Source: Flavobacteriales bacterium | GTDB taxonomy: Bacteria > Bacteroidota > Bacteroidia > Flavobacteriales > BACL11 | DNA: 33,805 bases | Assembly: GCA_014239655.1 (NCBI GenBank) | Contig: JAAZYM010000020.1 | Span: forward strand, 1 to 33,805 | Direction: 5' to 3' | Shown here: piece by piece, positions 17,065 through 24,898 of the stretch | Numbering within the stretch: position 1 is the first letter of the stretch | Layout: each line of letters begins with the position of its first letter | Notes under the pieces: generated by a model | What the model saw: the letters and a program-made list of their open reading frames with translations, nothing else | Told to the model about the DNA's origin: nothing | Databases searched by the model: none | Translations under genes and position numbers: made by a program

Positions 17065-18087
17065 ATGAGGATATATCTTCTTTCTATTGTCTTCTTATTT
17101 TTGGTTTCATGTAGAACAAATGATAATAAAGAAAATATTTCAAAATCTGAGATAACTTTATTGTCTGAGGAAATAATTAAAAATCCAAATGATATAAATG
17201 CTTTATTAGATCGAGTTGATTATAATTTAGAAAAGGGAAAGTATGAATCAGCATTGTTCGATTTACAACAATGTTTATTGCTAGATTCTTTAAATAGTAA
17301 ATGCAATTATTTAGCATCCTTATCATACTTTGAAATATCAAAATATGATAAGACTAAGGTTGATTATGGTAAGTTGGCACTAAAACATATAAGAAATTCT
17401 ATTAAAAATAATGAGAAGAATTATTTAGCTCTTGCTTTATATGGGGAGATTAATGTTGCATATGCAAGATATAAGGAGGCGATTGATTTTTTTAATAAAT
17501 CTTTAGAGATCGAATATAATCAATATGAAACTCATCATTTGATGGGATATGCATTTAAGAAACTAGATCAACTTGATGTTGCAATAAATTGTTTTCAGAA
17601 TAGTATTAATATTAATCCTGATTATTTACAATCTTATATAGAGGCTGCTCTTGTTTATCAATTGAAGAATGATACATTGGCCGAAATTTTTTACAAGAAT
17701 GCTCTTAAGATTGATTCTTCAAATATTATTGTCTTATATAATCTTGGGTTATATTATCAGAACAATCAGTTTTATAATGATGCTTTAGATACATATAATG
17801 AATTATTAGAGAATTATGCTTTTAATTCAAATGCACATTATAATATTGGTTTTATACATATGGAATTAGATCTTTTTGATATTGCAGTTAATAATTTTGC
17901 TGATGCTATATATTCTAATTCTGTGTTCTATGAAGCGTATTATGCTAGAGGAGTTTGTTTTGAAACATTAGGAAATATAGCGCAGGCAGAAGTTGATTAT
18001 GCAAGAGCAATAGAGATAAACCCGGAATATGTTTATGCAGTTGATGCATTAGATAACTTAAGAACTAATAACATGAAATACAAATAA
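17065..18087 (+). CDS. TPR-repeat lipoprotein
   Basis: 340-aa envelope lipoprotein. The N-terminus MRIYLLSIVFLFLVSC is a signal peptide with lipobox LVSC (C16), followed by a polar linker. From about residue 40 to the end it consists of tetratricopeptide helices, including units around YESALFDLQQCLLLDSLNSK, YKEAIDFFNKSLEIEYNQYE, LDVAINCFQNSININPDYLQ, YNDALDTYNELLENYAFNSN and IAQAEVDYARAIEINPEYVY. TPR arrays bind partner proteins, so it is probably a periplasmic or outer-membrane scaffold; the partner is unknown. It begins 9 bases after the recA stop and ends 3 bases before the YqeY-like gene, so it is likely cotranscribed with them. Confidence 0.88.
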   Translation: MRIYLLSIVFLFLVSCRTNDNKENISKSEITLLSEEIIKNPNDINALLDRVDYNLEKGKYESALFDLQQCLLLDSLNSKCNYLASLSYFEISKYDKTKVDYGKLALKHIRNSIKNNEKNYLALALYGEINVAYARYKEAIDFFNKSLEIEYNQYETHHLMGYAFKKLDQLDVAINCFQNSININPDYLQSYIEAALVYQLKNDTLAEIFYKNALKIDSSNIIVLYNLGLYYQNNQFYNDALDTYNELLENYAFNSNAHYNIGFIHMELDLFDIAVNNFADAIYSNSVFYEAYYARGVCFETLGNIAQAEVDYARAIEINPEYVYAVDALDNLRTNNMKYK

Positions 18088-18090
18088 TAT

Positions 18091-18537
18091 ATGAGTATCC
18101 AAGAATTAATCAATAATGATATAAAAAAAGCGATGTTAGCTCGTGAGGTAGATAAATTGGCAGCCTTAAGATCAGTTAAATCAGCTGTCTTACTTGAAGC
18201 GTCAAAAGATGGAAGGAGAGAGGTCTCTGATGAGGTTGTATTAAGAATAATTACTAAATTAGTTAAACAAAGAAGAGACTCTGCACAAATCTATAAAGAA
18301 CAGAATAGAAAAGATTTAGAAAATGATGAGTTAGAACAGCTTAAGCATCTTGAGTTTTATCTTCCAGAACAACTTTCTGAAGATGAAGTTAGATTAATCA
18401 TTGATAAGATTATACATGATTCAGAGGCCTCTTCTATCTCTGATATGGGTAGAGTGATGGGAGTCGCTACAAAAGAATTAAGTGGTAGGGCAGATGGTAA
18501 ATTAATTGCAACTTTAGTAAGAGAGATATTGAAATAA
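18091..18537 (+). CDS. GatB/YqeY domain-containing protein
   Basis: 148-aa soluble helical protein of the YqeY family, which resembles the C-terminal tRNA-binding tail of amidotransferase GatB. Its role is not established; a link to tRNA-dependent amidation has been proposed. Characteristic segments are the N-terminal LINNDIKKAMLAREVDKLAALRSVKSAVLLEA pattern (split here: LINNDIKKAML, then LAALRSVKSAVL), VVLRIITKLVKQRRDSAQIY, LEFYLPEQLSEDEV, and the C-terminal SISDMGRVMGVATKEL with GRADGKLI. Length and motif order match the family. It starts 3 bases after the TPR gene. It is convergent with the 134-aa gene, with only 5 bases between the stops. Confidence 0.93.
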   Translation: MSIQELINNDIKKAMLAREVDKLAALRSVKSAVLLEASKDGRREVSDEVVLRIITKLVKQRRDSAQIYKEQNRKDLENDELEQLKHLEFYLPEQLSEDEVRLIIDKIIHDSEASSISDMGRVMGVATKELSGRADGKLIATLVREILK

Positions 18538-18539
18538 TT

Positions 18540-18551
18540 TATTTACCAACT
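18540..18551. repeat. Left copy of a 12-bp inverted repeat around the 134-aa gene
   Basis: TATTTACCAACT here is the exact reverse complement of AGTTGGTAAATA at 18921-18932. This copy covers the intergenic gap and the stop codon of the 134-aa gene; the other lies in its first codons. It may be chance in AT-rich DNA. Confidence 0.4.
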
Positions 18552-18947
18552 TATCTCCCAATCTTTGAAATCAGCTGCTAGACAGTCTATCTTATAGTCT
18601 TTTCTTCCGCCAACAATTTCTTGAATTTTGTTCTTTGCAGTATTTCTAATGCCATTTAATCCATGAGTTAGTTCAAGATTATTTCCATTTTTAATACCAT
18701 TCCTATAATTTGACTCATTGTGCCATATATGTAGATTCATCTGTGACAGTACAATTATTGCTCTAATAGTATTTCCATCTATTTTCTCGTATTTTTCATC
18801 AAGTATAAGCTGAATATCATTAATGATATCTTGAATTTCTTCTGAGTATTCTTGTTTATGTTTACCTATAAATACTTCTTTTAATTGAGCTATTGATAAT
18901 CTGTCAATTAATTCACTAAGAGTTGGTAAATATTTTCTATTTTCCAT
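18543..18947 (-). CDS. Unidentified 134-aa protein at the end of the ribosomal-protein operon
   Basis: I do not recognise a named family. The protein is soluble, probably helical at the start (LSELIDRLSIAQLKEVFI), with a central stretch AIIVLSQMNLHIWHNESN and a strongly patterned C-terminus (GLNGIRNTAKNKIQEIVGG, then RKDYKIDCLAAD and a final DWEISW). The C-terminal half, rich in H, W, N and charged residues, looks like a conserved active or binding surface. From memory it resembles short uncharacterised proteins of marine phages and marine bacteria, but this cannot be confirmed here. The ATG at 18947 is 7 bases after the rplT stop on the same strand, so it is probably cotranscribed with the L35/L20 genes. 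It is convergent with the YqeY-like gene. Its base composition is like its neighbours. Confidence 0.8.
   Translation of the reverse strand: MENRKYLPTLSELIDRLSIAQLKEVFIGKHKQEYSEEIQDIINDIQLILDEKYEKIDGNTIRAIIVLSQMNLHIWHNESNYRNGIKNGNNLELTHGLNGIRNTAKNKIQEIVGGRKDYKIDCLAADFKDWEISW
18921..18932. repeat. Right copy of a 12-bp inverted repeat around the 134-aa gene
   Basis: AGTTGGTAAATA, reverse complement of 18540-18551. It encodes residues 6-9 of the 134-aa protein, so if these were element ends the coding region would have to extend past one end. Confidence 0.4.
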
Positions 18948-18954
18948 ACTATAT

Positions 18955-19299
18955 TTATTTAAGACTTAAAGCTAATTGTTTGAATGTTTCAGGGTGATTC
19001 ATTGCTAGATCAGCTAGAACTTTTCTGTTTAACTCTATTCCTTTGGAATGGATTTTTCCCATAAAATTGGAATATGACATTCCGTGTAATCTAGCCCCAG
19101 CATTAATTCTTTGTATCCATAATGCTCTAAATGTTCTCTTTTTGTTTTTTCTATCTCTATATGCATATAACATTCCTTTCTCTACAGCATTTTTAGCTAC
19201 TGTATGCACATTTTTTCTTCTTCCAAAATATCCTTTGGCTGATTTTAATATTTTTTTTCTTCTTGCTTTAGCAGCAACTGAATTGACTGATCTTGGCAT
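18955..19299 (-). CDS. rplT: 50S ribosomal protein L20
   Basis: 114-aa large-subunit protein needed for early 50S assembly and, in several phyla, a repressor of its own operon. The sequence has the canonical start [18 protein letters not shown], the basic N-terminal extension, GYFGRRKN, and [17 protein letters not shown] in the globular part. It follows rpmI after a 75-base spacer that is long for this operon and contains several complementary segments (see the separate entry). The 134-aa gene follows by 7 bases. Confidence 0.98.
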   Translation of the reverse strand: MPRSVNSVAAKARRKKILKSAKGYFGRRKNVHTVAKNAVEKGMLYAYRDRKNKKRTFRALWIQRINAGARLHGMSYSNFMGKIHSKGIELNRKVLADLAMNHPETFKQLALSLK

Positions 19300-19314
19300 T
19301 TTTATTTATTTTTT

Positions 19315-19357
19315 GGTAAGTAGTGACTTTTAAAGGTCCTTAACGGGACTATTTACC
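19315..19357 (-). promoter_or_regulatory. Possible structured leader directly before rplT
   Basis: In the transcript GGTAA (19357-19353), one base, TAGT (19351-19348) can pair with ACTA, one base, TTACC (19324-19315): nine pairs with one A-C mismatch. Inside this, GTCC and GGAC (about 19349-19346 and 19339-19336) can form an alternative small hairpin that competes for the same bases. The right arm ends 15 bases before the rplT ATG. Competing structures just before L20 suggest autogenous control, but this is by eye only and no known L20 leader consensus was matched. Confidence 0.35.
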
Positions 19358-19358
19358 T

Positions 19359-19370
19359 GGTTAATAACCC
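19359..19370 (-). repeat. Small hairpin between rpmI and rplT
   Basis: In the transcript GGGTTATTAACC contains a GGTT/AACC stem with a three-base loop (5 bp if drawn tighter). It begins about 5 bases after the rpmI stop and precedes the larger foldable segment. Confidence 0.35.
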
Positions 19371-19374
19371 TAGT

Positions 19375-19569
19375 TTATATACAAAGTTGCAATTTTACAC
19401 TCTTTACATCCGAATCATGGACTAGACCTGTTTTTGTTAGGTTCCTTTTTTGTTTTGTCCCTTTCTTAGTTAGAATATGCGATTTAAATGCATGTTTTCT
19501 CTTTATTTTTCCTGAACCAGTAAGTTTAAATCTTTTTTTGGCTCCAGCTTTAGTTTTCATTTTTGGCAT
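19375..19569 (-). CDS. rpmI: 50S ribosomal protein L35
   Basis: 64-aa basic protein of the large subunit. It has the family start [20 protein letters not shown], then [16 protein letters not shown] and the lysine/arginine-rich [13 protein letters not shown]. The ending [10 protein letters not shown] is typical in position. It begins 13 bases after the infC stop, in the conserved infC-rpmI-rplT order. Confidence 0.97.
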   Translation of the reverse strand: MPKMKTKAGAKKRFKLTGSGKIKRKHAFKSHILTKKGTKQKRNLTKTGLVHDSDVKSVKLQLCI

Positions 19570-19582
19570 AACTTCTCTTCTT

Positions 19583-20143
19583 TTAATTTTTCTTTGGTGC
19601 TATTATCATTATCATTTTCTTTCCATCTAGCTTAGGCATGTTTTCTACTATACCATAATCCTCAAGTGCCTGTGCTAATCTTAATAATAAAATTTCACCC
19701 TTATCTTTAAATATTATTGTTCTTCCTCTAAAAAATACAAACGCTTTAACTTTTGCTCCTTCTTGTAAGAATTTTTTAGCATGTTTTAATTTAAAATCAA
19801 AATCATGTTCTCCAGTATTAGGACCAAATCTTAGTTCCTTTATTACTACTTTTTGAGCTTTTGATTTGATTGATTTCTGTTTCTTTTTTTGATCATAAAT
19901 AAACTTTTTATAATCAATTAATTTACATACTGGAGGTTCTGTGTTTGGAGAAATCTCAACTAAATCTAGTGAGAGTGATTTTGCTATCTTTAGTGCCTCA
20001 TCAATTGAAACTATTTTTGCTTCAACCTTTTCACCAACTATTCTTACAAAAGCTGCAGTTATTTCTTTATTTGTTTTATGTTGCTTTTCAACTACAACTA
20101 TTCCTCTATATCTTTTTTTTAATGCGATGTTTTTTTCTTTAAT
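19583..20143 (-). CDS. infC: Translation initiation factor IF-3, ATT start
   Basis: IF-3 binds the 30S subunit, monitors start-codon and initiator-tRNA pairing, and prevents premature 50S joining. 186 aa if translation begins at ATT 20143-20141. The N-domain is seen in [20 protein letters not shown] and [20 protein letters not shown], the linker in [12 protein letters not shown], and the C-domain in [32 protein letters not shown] and the final MIIAPKKN. There is no in-frame ATG, GTG or TTG before residue 169, and an upstream stop (TAG, 20155-20153) limits the start to ATA 20146, ATT 20143 or ATC 20128. The ATT overlaps the last bases of thrS. E. coli infC also starts with AUU, which IF-3 itself discriminates against, giving autoregulation; the same is likely here. 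Simple ATG/GTG/TTG gene calling misses it. Confidence 0.95.
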   Translation of the reverse strand: MKEKNIALKKRYRGIVVVEKQHKTNKEITAAFVRIVGEKVEAKIVSIDEALKIAKSLSLDLVEISPNTEPPVCKLIDYKKFIYDQKKKQKSIKSKAQKVVIKELRFGPNTGEHDFDFKLKHAKKFLQEGAKVKAFVFFRGRTIIFKDKGEILLLRLAQALEDYGIVENMPKLDGKKMIMIIAPKKN

Positions 20144-22082
20144 TATTAAATTCTATTAACTCTCTAATCTCCTTTTTAACTATTTCAATAAACTGATCTG
20201 CACTTATGCTTCCTAAATCTTCTCCTCCATGTTTACGAACAGTTATCTTTTCTGTGTTTTCTTCTCTTTCTCCTACAATTATGATATAAGGTATTTTTGA
20301 AACCTCTGCATCTCTTATCTTTCTACTAGTAGTCTCAGCCCTTTTATCAATAGGGCCGCAAATATCGTAATTTTTTAGTAATTGAGTGACTTTTTCTGCA
20401 TATTCATGAAATTTCTCACTAATAGGTAAGATTATAAATTGTTCAGGACTCAACCATAAAGGAAAGTTTCCTCCACAATGTTCTATTAGAACTGCTACAA
20501 ATCTTTCCATAGATCCAAATGGTGCTCTATGAATCATTACAGGTCTATGTTTTTTATTGTCACTTCCAGTATATTCAAGTTCAAATCTTTCTGGTAGGTT
20601 GTAATCAACCTGGATAGTTCCAAGTTGCCATTCTCTACCAATTGCATCTTTAACCATAAAATCTAGTTTAGGCCCATAGAATGCCGCTTCACCATATTCT
20701 ACTACTGTTTCTAATCCTTGCTGTTTAGCAGTGTCAATAATTGCTTTTTCTGCTTTCTCCCAATTTTCATCATTACCAATATATTTTTCTTTATTATCCG
20801 AATCTCTTAAAGATATTTGCGCAACATAATTTTTAAAATTAAATGTTTTAAAAACATATAATACCAGATTTATAACCTTTGTAAATTCTTCTACTATTTG
20901 ATCTGGTCGACAAAATATATGAGCGTCATCCACTGTGAAACACCTTGCCCTTGTTAATCCATGTAATTCCCCTGATTGTTCGTAACGATAAACTGTGCCA
21001 AATTCAGCATATCTTATAGGTAAATCTTTGTATGATCTTGGAGAAGAATTATAAATTTCGCAATGATGAGGACAGTTCATGGGTTTTAATAAGAATTCTT
21101 CATCTATATGAGGAGTCTTTATTGGTTGGAAGGAATCTTGGCCATATTTTTCATAATGACCAGAAGTAATATATAGGTCTTTATTTCCTATATGAGGTGT
21201 AATTACTGGTAGATATCCAGCTTGTATTTGAGCTTTTTTTAGGAAGTTTTCTAATTTCTCTCTAAGAGCAGTTCCTTTTGGCAACCATAATGGTAGTCCT
21301 TGACCAACTTTCTGTGAGAAGGTAAACAGCTCCATTTCTTTTCCTATTTTTCTATGGTCGCGTTTTTTTGCTTCCTCTAACATTTCTAGATATGCTGTAA
21401 GTTCTTTTTGCTTAGGGAAAGATATACCATAAATACGCGTAAGTTGCTTACGATTTTCATCTCCTCTCCAGTAGGCACCAGCAATATTTAATAATTTGAT
21501 TGTTTTAATTTTTCCAGAAGATGGGATATGTGGTCCTCTACATAAATCGGTAAAATTACCTTGGGTGTAGAAAGTAATGCTTCCATCTTCCAATTCTTCT
21601 AATAATTCTAATTTGTACTCATCTCCTTTGTCTGTAAAGTATGCGATAGCATCGTCTTTTGAAATATGTTTTCTATCGAAAGTCATTTTTTGAGAGGCTA
21701 ATTCCTTCATTTTTTGCTCAATCTTAGGTAATTCATCTGAAGAAAGAACATGATCACCTAAATCAATATCATAATAGAATCCATTGTCAATTGCAGGACC
21801 TATACCTAGTTTAACACCAGGATAGAGCACCTCCAAAGCTTCTGCCATAATATGAGCTGAAGAATGCCAAAAACTCATTTTCCCCTGCTTATCATTCCAA
21901 GTATGAAGAGTTAGAGTTGAGTCGGTTGTAATAGGTCGATTTGCATCCCACACTTCATTATTTATAGTAGCCGATAGCACATTTCGTGCTAATCCTTCTG
22001 AAATTTCCATAGCAATATCCATTGCTGAAGTTCCACTTTCTACTTTTTTTATACTTCCATCTGGAAGAGTAATATTTATCAT
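20139..22082 (-). CDS. thrS: Threonine--tRNA ligase
   Basis: Class II synthetase charging tRNA-Thr, 647 aa, full length. An N-terminal TGS domain (residues 1-60) is followed by the editing domain with H73 and H77 in HSSAH and the conserved C181 in CRGPHIP, which clears mis-charged serine. The catalytic core has the zinc cysteine C337 in MNCPHH and H388 in DDAHIFC, plus [15 protein letters not shown] near the active site. The C-terminal anticodon-binding domain includes [24 protein letters not shown] (interrupted here for length: [12 protein letters not shown] and then GPIDKRAET). It has its own putative -7 element (22108-22115). Its stop overlaps the infC start, so IF-3 synthesis is probably coupled to thrS translation. 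Confidence 0.98.
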   Translation of the reverse strand: MINITLPDGSIKKVESGTSAMDIAMEISEGLARNVLSATINNEVWDANRPITTDSTLTLHTWNDKQGKMSFWHSSAHIMAEALEVLYPGVKLGIGPAIDNGFYYDIDLGDHVLSSDELPKIEQKMKELASQKMTFDRKHISKDDAIAYFTDKGDEYKLELLEELEDGSITFYTQGNFTDLCRGPHIPSSGKIKTIKLLNIAGAYWRGDENRKQLTRIYGISFPKQKELTAYLEMLEEAKKRDHRKIGKEMELFTFSQKVGQGLPLWLPKGTALREKLENFLKKAQIQAGYLPVITPHIGNKDLYITSGHYEKYGQDSFQPIKTPHIDEEFLLKPMNCPHHCEIYNSSPRSYKDLPIRYAEFGTVYRYEQSGELHGLTRARCFTVDDAHIFCRPDQIVEEFTKVINLVLYVFKTFNFKNYVAQISLRDSDNKEKYIGNDENWEKAEKAIIDTAKQQGLETVVEYGEAAFYGPKLDFMVKDAIGREWQLGTIQVDYNLPERFELEYTGSDNKKHRPVMIHRAPFGSMERFVAVLIEHCGGNFPLWLSPEQFIILPISEKFHEYAEKVTQLLKNYDICGPIDKRAETTSRKIRDAEVSKIPYIIIVGEREENTEKITVRKHGGEDLGSISADQFIEIVKKEIRELIEFNN

Positions 22083-22107
22083 TTTATCTTCTAGTATTAT
22101 AAGGTAG

Positions 22108-22115
22108 CAAATATA
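22108..22115 (-). promoter_or_regulatory. Putative -7 element of thrS-infC-rpmI-rplT
   Basis: The minus strand reads TATATTTG, 25 bases before the thrS ATG, in the 43-base gap after the small membrane-protein gene. No -33 TTTG is seen. No T-box or other long leader fits in this gap. Confidence 0.45.
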
Positions 22116-22125
22116 GTAATTAGAG

Positions 22126-22317
22126 TTAGAATATTACTTCTGTTTTTTTATGAAATTTAGGATCTCTATTTTCTTTCAATTTCTTTGTTAGAATAATTAA
22201 AGCAGCTATTGTTATACCTAAAGGAAGCCAAATCTGTAAATTATCAGTCGCAACACCAATTGAAGTGCCAACAGCCACACCAATTGGCATATAAAATCCT
22301 TGTTTTTTTGTTTTCAT
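22126..22317 (-). CDS. Small two-helix membrane protein, function unknown
   Basis: 63 aa. A short basic start (MKTKKQGF) precedes a glycine-rich hydrophobic segment (about residues 9-24, with [11 protein letters not shown]) and a second helix (about 30-44, [13 protein letters not shown]), ending in a charged tail ([16 protein letters not shown]). Comparable small glycine-rich two-helix proteins are common in Bacteroidota and Firmicutes, with no assigned role. It sits between the WbqC-like gene (18-base gap) and thrS (43 bases) on the same strand, so it may be the last gene of the parA-to-wbqC run. The ATG is clear and codon use matches the neighbours. Confidence 0.75.
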   Translation of the reverse strand: MKTKKQGFYMPIGVAVGTSIGVATDNLQIWLPLGITIAALIILTKKLKENRDPKFHKKTEVIF

Positions 22318-22335
22318 AACTGATATTATTTTTAG

Positions 22336-22956
22336 TTAATATATTTTTGAGACATCTATTTTTTTAAGGTAAGAATCAGATTCTGGCCCTAGATTAAAGA
22401 TCAGATCAATAATTGATAGATTATTAATAAATCCATTTTCTTGTGAGAATACTTGATCGTATTTTATAATATTTTCATTGTTAAAAGAATATTTTCTATA
22501 ATCTTTAAGTGGAGTGTCTAAATCATATTTTTGACTATAATTAATGGCTTGATCTGATTCTAATAGGTCTAAGACAAGTCTATGTGATCTATGATTGAAA
22601 TCGATTAGATATTTTTCTGTTTTTTGATATAAAGCATGTATTTTTTCCATGTAATACTCAAAGAAAGGTGATGAGTTATAGCAGGTTTTAATTGTTTTCC
22701 AATGTATTTTTTGCCAAGGTTCAGTATAGCAAATCTGTATATCTTTTATTAATGTTTTAGAGCTATTTTTTCTTATTCTAGGAATAGACAGATTAAGTAT
22801 GCCATTTGGACAACATACTGAACATCTATTTCTGATTGTTTGTTTTACAAAGTATTCATGTTTTTCAATAATACTTTCTGGATATATATAGATTATTGAG
22901 TAATATGAGATTGGAGCAAAATATGATGAAGGAAGTAGAAAACTATTATTTAACAC
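22336..22956 (-). CDS. WbqC-like family protein
   Basis: 206-aa cytoplasmic protein of the WbqC-like family, named from an O-antigen locus; its biochemical activity is unproven. The family start LLPSSYFAPISYYSIIY is present, then YFVKQTIRNRCSVCCPNGILNLSIPR, WQKIHWKTIKTCYNSSPFFEYY and the C-terminal FINNLSIIDLIFNLGPES (each given as short pieces of one continuous protein). The start is GTG at 22956, overlapping the lepB 3' end by 11 bases, which indicates coupling. In Bacteroidota wbqC-like genes commonly follow lepB, as here. An ATG start is not available upstream without a longer overlap. Confidence 0.87.
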   Translation of the reverse strand: MLNNSFLLPSSYFAPISYYSIIYIYPESIIEKHEYFVKQTIRNRCSVCCPNGILNLSIPRIRKNSSKTLIKDIQICYTEPWQKIHWKTIKTCYNSSPFFEYYMEKIHALYQKTEKYLIDFNHRSHRLVLDLLESDQAINYSQKYDLDTPLKDYRKYSFNNENIIKYDQVFSQENGFINNLSIIDLIFNLGPESDSYLKKIDVSKIY

Positions 22957-24190
22957 TAGAGAATAATCTTTCCCATCTTATCTTGTTTAATCCTTTAGCA
23001 TGCTTGTCCCAGCTCATCCATACAAAAAGAGCTTTTCCTACAATATGATCTTCTGGAACAAATCCCCACATTCTTGAATCTGCTGAATTATGTCTATTAT
23101 CACCCATTAACCAATAATAATCCATTTTAAAAGTATATTCAGTAGATAATTTATCGTTTATAAAGATATCATCATTTATTATTTTTAGTGTATTTGATTC
23201 ATATCTTTCAATGATCTCTTTATAAATACCTAAGTTCTTATTTGATAGACTAATAGTTGTTCCTTTTTTAGGTATTATGATAGGTCCAAAGTTATCTATA
23301 TTCCAAGAATTTGAATTGTCATTTGGAAATATGTATTCTAAGTTTCTTTTTGTAGTATCAATATTTCTTTCTATTGATATAACATTATTAAATTTCTTAA
23401 TTCCCTCTTTGCTATTATCAGTAAGAAAAAGGTTGTATTCATTTGGGTTTCCACCTCTACTTCCTTCCGTTATATCAAATTTCTCATATAATATTTTTGG
23501 ATTAAGCCCACTTCCTTTAGTTTTAACATTATAAATGAATTGTTTTTTCATTCCCTCTGGTTCATCTTGAGGTGAATCATTTATTTTTAGGTTTCCGTCT
23601 ATAATTTGAATTTTATCTCCTGGGATAGCAACACATCGTTTAACATAATTTTCTTTTTTATCTACTGGTCGGCCTAATTTTTCTGCTGGCCAATTAAATA
23701 CAACGCAATCATTTCTTTCAATAGTTCCTAAACCTTTCATTCTGTGGTAGGGTAATTTTGGTTTCTCTAAGTATGATTTTCTATTTTTAGTAAAGGGTAA
23801 TGTATGGTGAACAAGAGGAAATGCTAATGGAGTCATTGGAACCCTTGGTCCGTATGCTAATTTACTTACAAAAAGAAAATCTCCAATTAACATTGATTTT
23901 TCCATAGATGATGTTGGAATTGTATATGCTTCAATAAAAAATGTTCTTAAGATATGTGCTGCAACAACAGCAAATGCAATTGCTTCAATCCAGTTTCTTA
24001 ATTCGCTTTTCTTTGATTTTTTCTTCTTTTTCTTCTTTTTCCAAAATTGCCAGCTAATTGTTTCGAAGAAAATAATATCTGATATTAACAAGGGCATAAA
24101 GTATAACCACTCTCCATTGATTAAATAAACAAAGATTGACCAAATCAGTGTAAAGATCAGGAATAGGATAATTTTAAGACTTATCTTCAT
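22946..24190 (-). CDS. lepB: Signal peptidase I
   Basis: Inner-membrane protease that removes signal peptides from exported proteins, 414 aa. Two N-terminal hydrophobic segments (about 5-24 and 30-47) are followed by a run of eight lysines (51-58) and a third membrane segment (about 67-86). The catalytic serine is S95 in PTSSMEKSM and the catalytic lysine K184 in NYVKRCVAIPGD. Box E is GDNRHNSADSR at 363-373. About 160 residues separate the lysine box from box E, an insertion typical of Bacteroidota LepB that forms an extra periplasmic region. It overlaps the WbqC-like gene and follows dapB after 37 bases with its own possible -7 element (24213-24220). Confidence 0.96.
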   Translation of the reverse strand: MKISLKIILFLIFTLIWSIFVYLINGEWLYFMPLLISDIIFFETISWQFWKKKKKKKKSKKSELRNWIEAIAFAVVAAHILRTFFIEAYTIPTSSMEKSMLIGDFLFVSKLAYGPRVPMTPLAFPLVHHTLPFTKNRKSYLEKPKLPYHRMKGLGTIERNDCVVFNWPAEKLGRPVDKKENYVKRCVAIPGDKIQIIDGNLKINDSPQDEPEGMKKQFIYNVKTKGSGLNPKILYEKFDITEGSRGGNPNEYNLFLTDNSKEGIKKFNNVISIERNIDTTKRNLEYIFPNDNSNSWNIDNFGPIIIPKKGTTISLSNKNLGIYKEIIERYESNTLKIINDDIFINDKLSTEYTFKMDYYWLMGDNRHNSADSRMWGFVPEDHIVGKALFVWMSWDKHAKGLNKIRWERLFSSVK

Positions 24191-24212
24191 ATTTATTTGT
24201 TTAAATAACGTA

Positions 24213-24220
24213 CAAATTTA
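24213..24220 (-). promoter_or_regulatory. Putative internal -7 element before lepB
   Basis: The minus strand reads TAAATTTG, 22 bases before the lepB ATG, in the 37-base dapB-lepB gap. No -33 element is visible and dapB coding sequence starts a few bases upstream. Confidence 0.35.
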
Positions 24221-24227
24221 TTAATTA

Positions 24228-24893
24228 TTATCTTATAACGTCTTCCATAGTAAAGACACCTTTCTTGTTTTTAATCCATTCAGCAGCTAATAAAGCTCCT
24301 AAGGCAAAGCCATCTCTTAATTTTGCTTTATGAGTGATTTCTATTTCATCTATTATTGATGAATAATTGATTTTATGAGTACCAATTTCTTGAGATATTC
24401 TATTGGAAGTAATTGATGTTTTATCATGAAATATTTTTTCTAAATCATTTGAAAGGGAAATTGCAGTACCACTTGGTGAGTCAAGTTTATCTATATGATG
24501 AGTTTCATTAATTGACACATCATAATTTCTGTTTTTCATTAACTCTGCTAGCTTTTGATTAAGTTTAAAGAATATATTCATTCCCAGACTAAAATTTGAT
24601 GAATAAAGAAAAGAGCCGTTATGTTGAGAACATATTTCTTTAATTTCTTCTAATTTATCAAGCCAATTAGTAGTTCCAGAGATTACAGGTGTTTTGTTTT
24701 GTAAGGCATGAGAAATGTTATCAAAGGCAGTATCGGGAATACTAAAATCAATAGCCACATCAACATCAGATAATTCAAAACTTGTGGCAGGATTTTTTGA
24801 GTTGGCTTTTAAGACGATAGAATGTCCTCTTTCTGTAGCTAGATTAGATATCAATTTACCCATTTTTCCATCACCGAAAATTGCAATATTCAT
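24228..24893 (-). CDS. dapB: 4-hydroxy-tetrahydrodipicolinate reductase
   Basis: Reduces hydroxy-tetrahydrodipicolinate with NAD(P)H in the diaminopimelate pathway, supplying lysine and peptidoglycan cross-links. 221 aa, shorter than the E. coli enzyme (about 270) but usual for Bacteroidota. The Rossmann start is NIAIFGDGKMGKLI (residues 2-15). SGTTNW (72-77) lies in the nucleotide-binding domain. The catalytic segment ETHHIDKLDSPSGTA at 130-144 has H132, H133 and K136, and the C-terminus HKAKLRDGFALGALLAAEW closes the Rossmann half. It is 5 bases downstream of the DUF5683 gene in the parA-parB-DUF5683-dapB-lepB order that is typical of Bacteroidota. Confidence 0.96.
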   Translation of the reverse strand: MNIAIFGDGKMGKLISNLATERGHSIVLKANSKNPATSFELSDVDVAIDFSIPDTAFDNISHALQNKTPVISGTTNWLDKLEEIKEICSQHNGSFLYSSNFSLGMNIFFKLNQKLAELMKNRNYDVSINETHHIDKLDSPSGTAISLSNDLEKIFHDKTSITSNRISQEIGTHKINYSSIIDEIEITHKAKLRDGFALGALLAAEWIKNKKGVFTMEDVIR

Positions 24894-24898
24894 TGTTG

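Noticed and set aside
18523-18557. GAGATA/TATCTC pair as a terminator between the YqeY-like gene and the 134-aa gene
   Set aside because: Six-bp arms 23 bases apart without a T-run are weak and likely chance.
19941-20159. Two plus-strand ORFs across the thrS-infC junction
   Set aside because: They are antisense to infC, which is clearly the real gene here.
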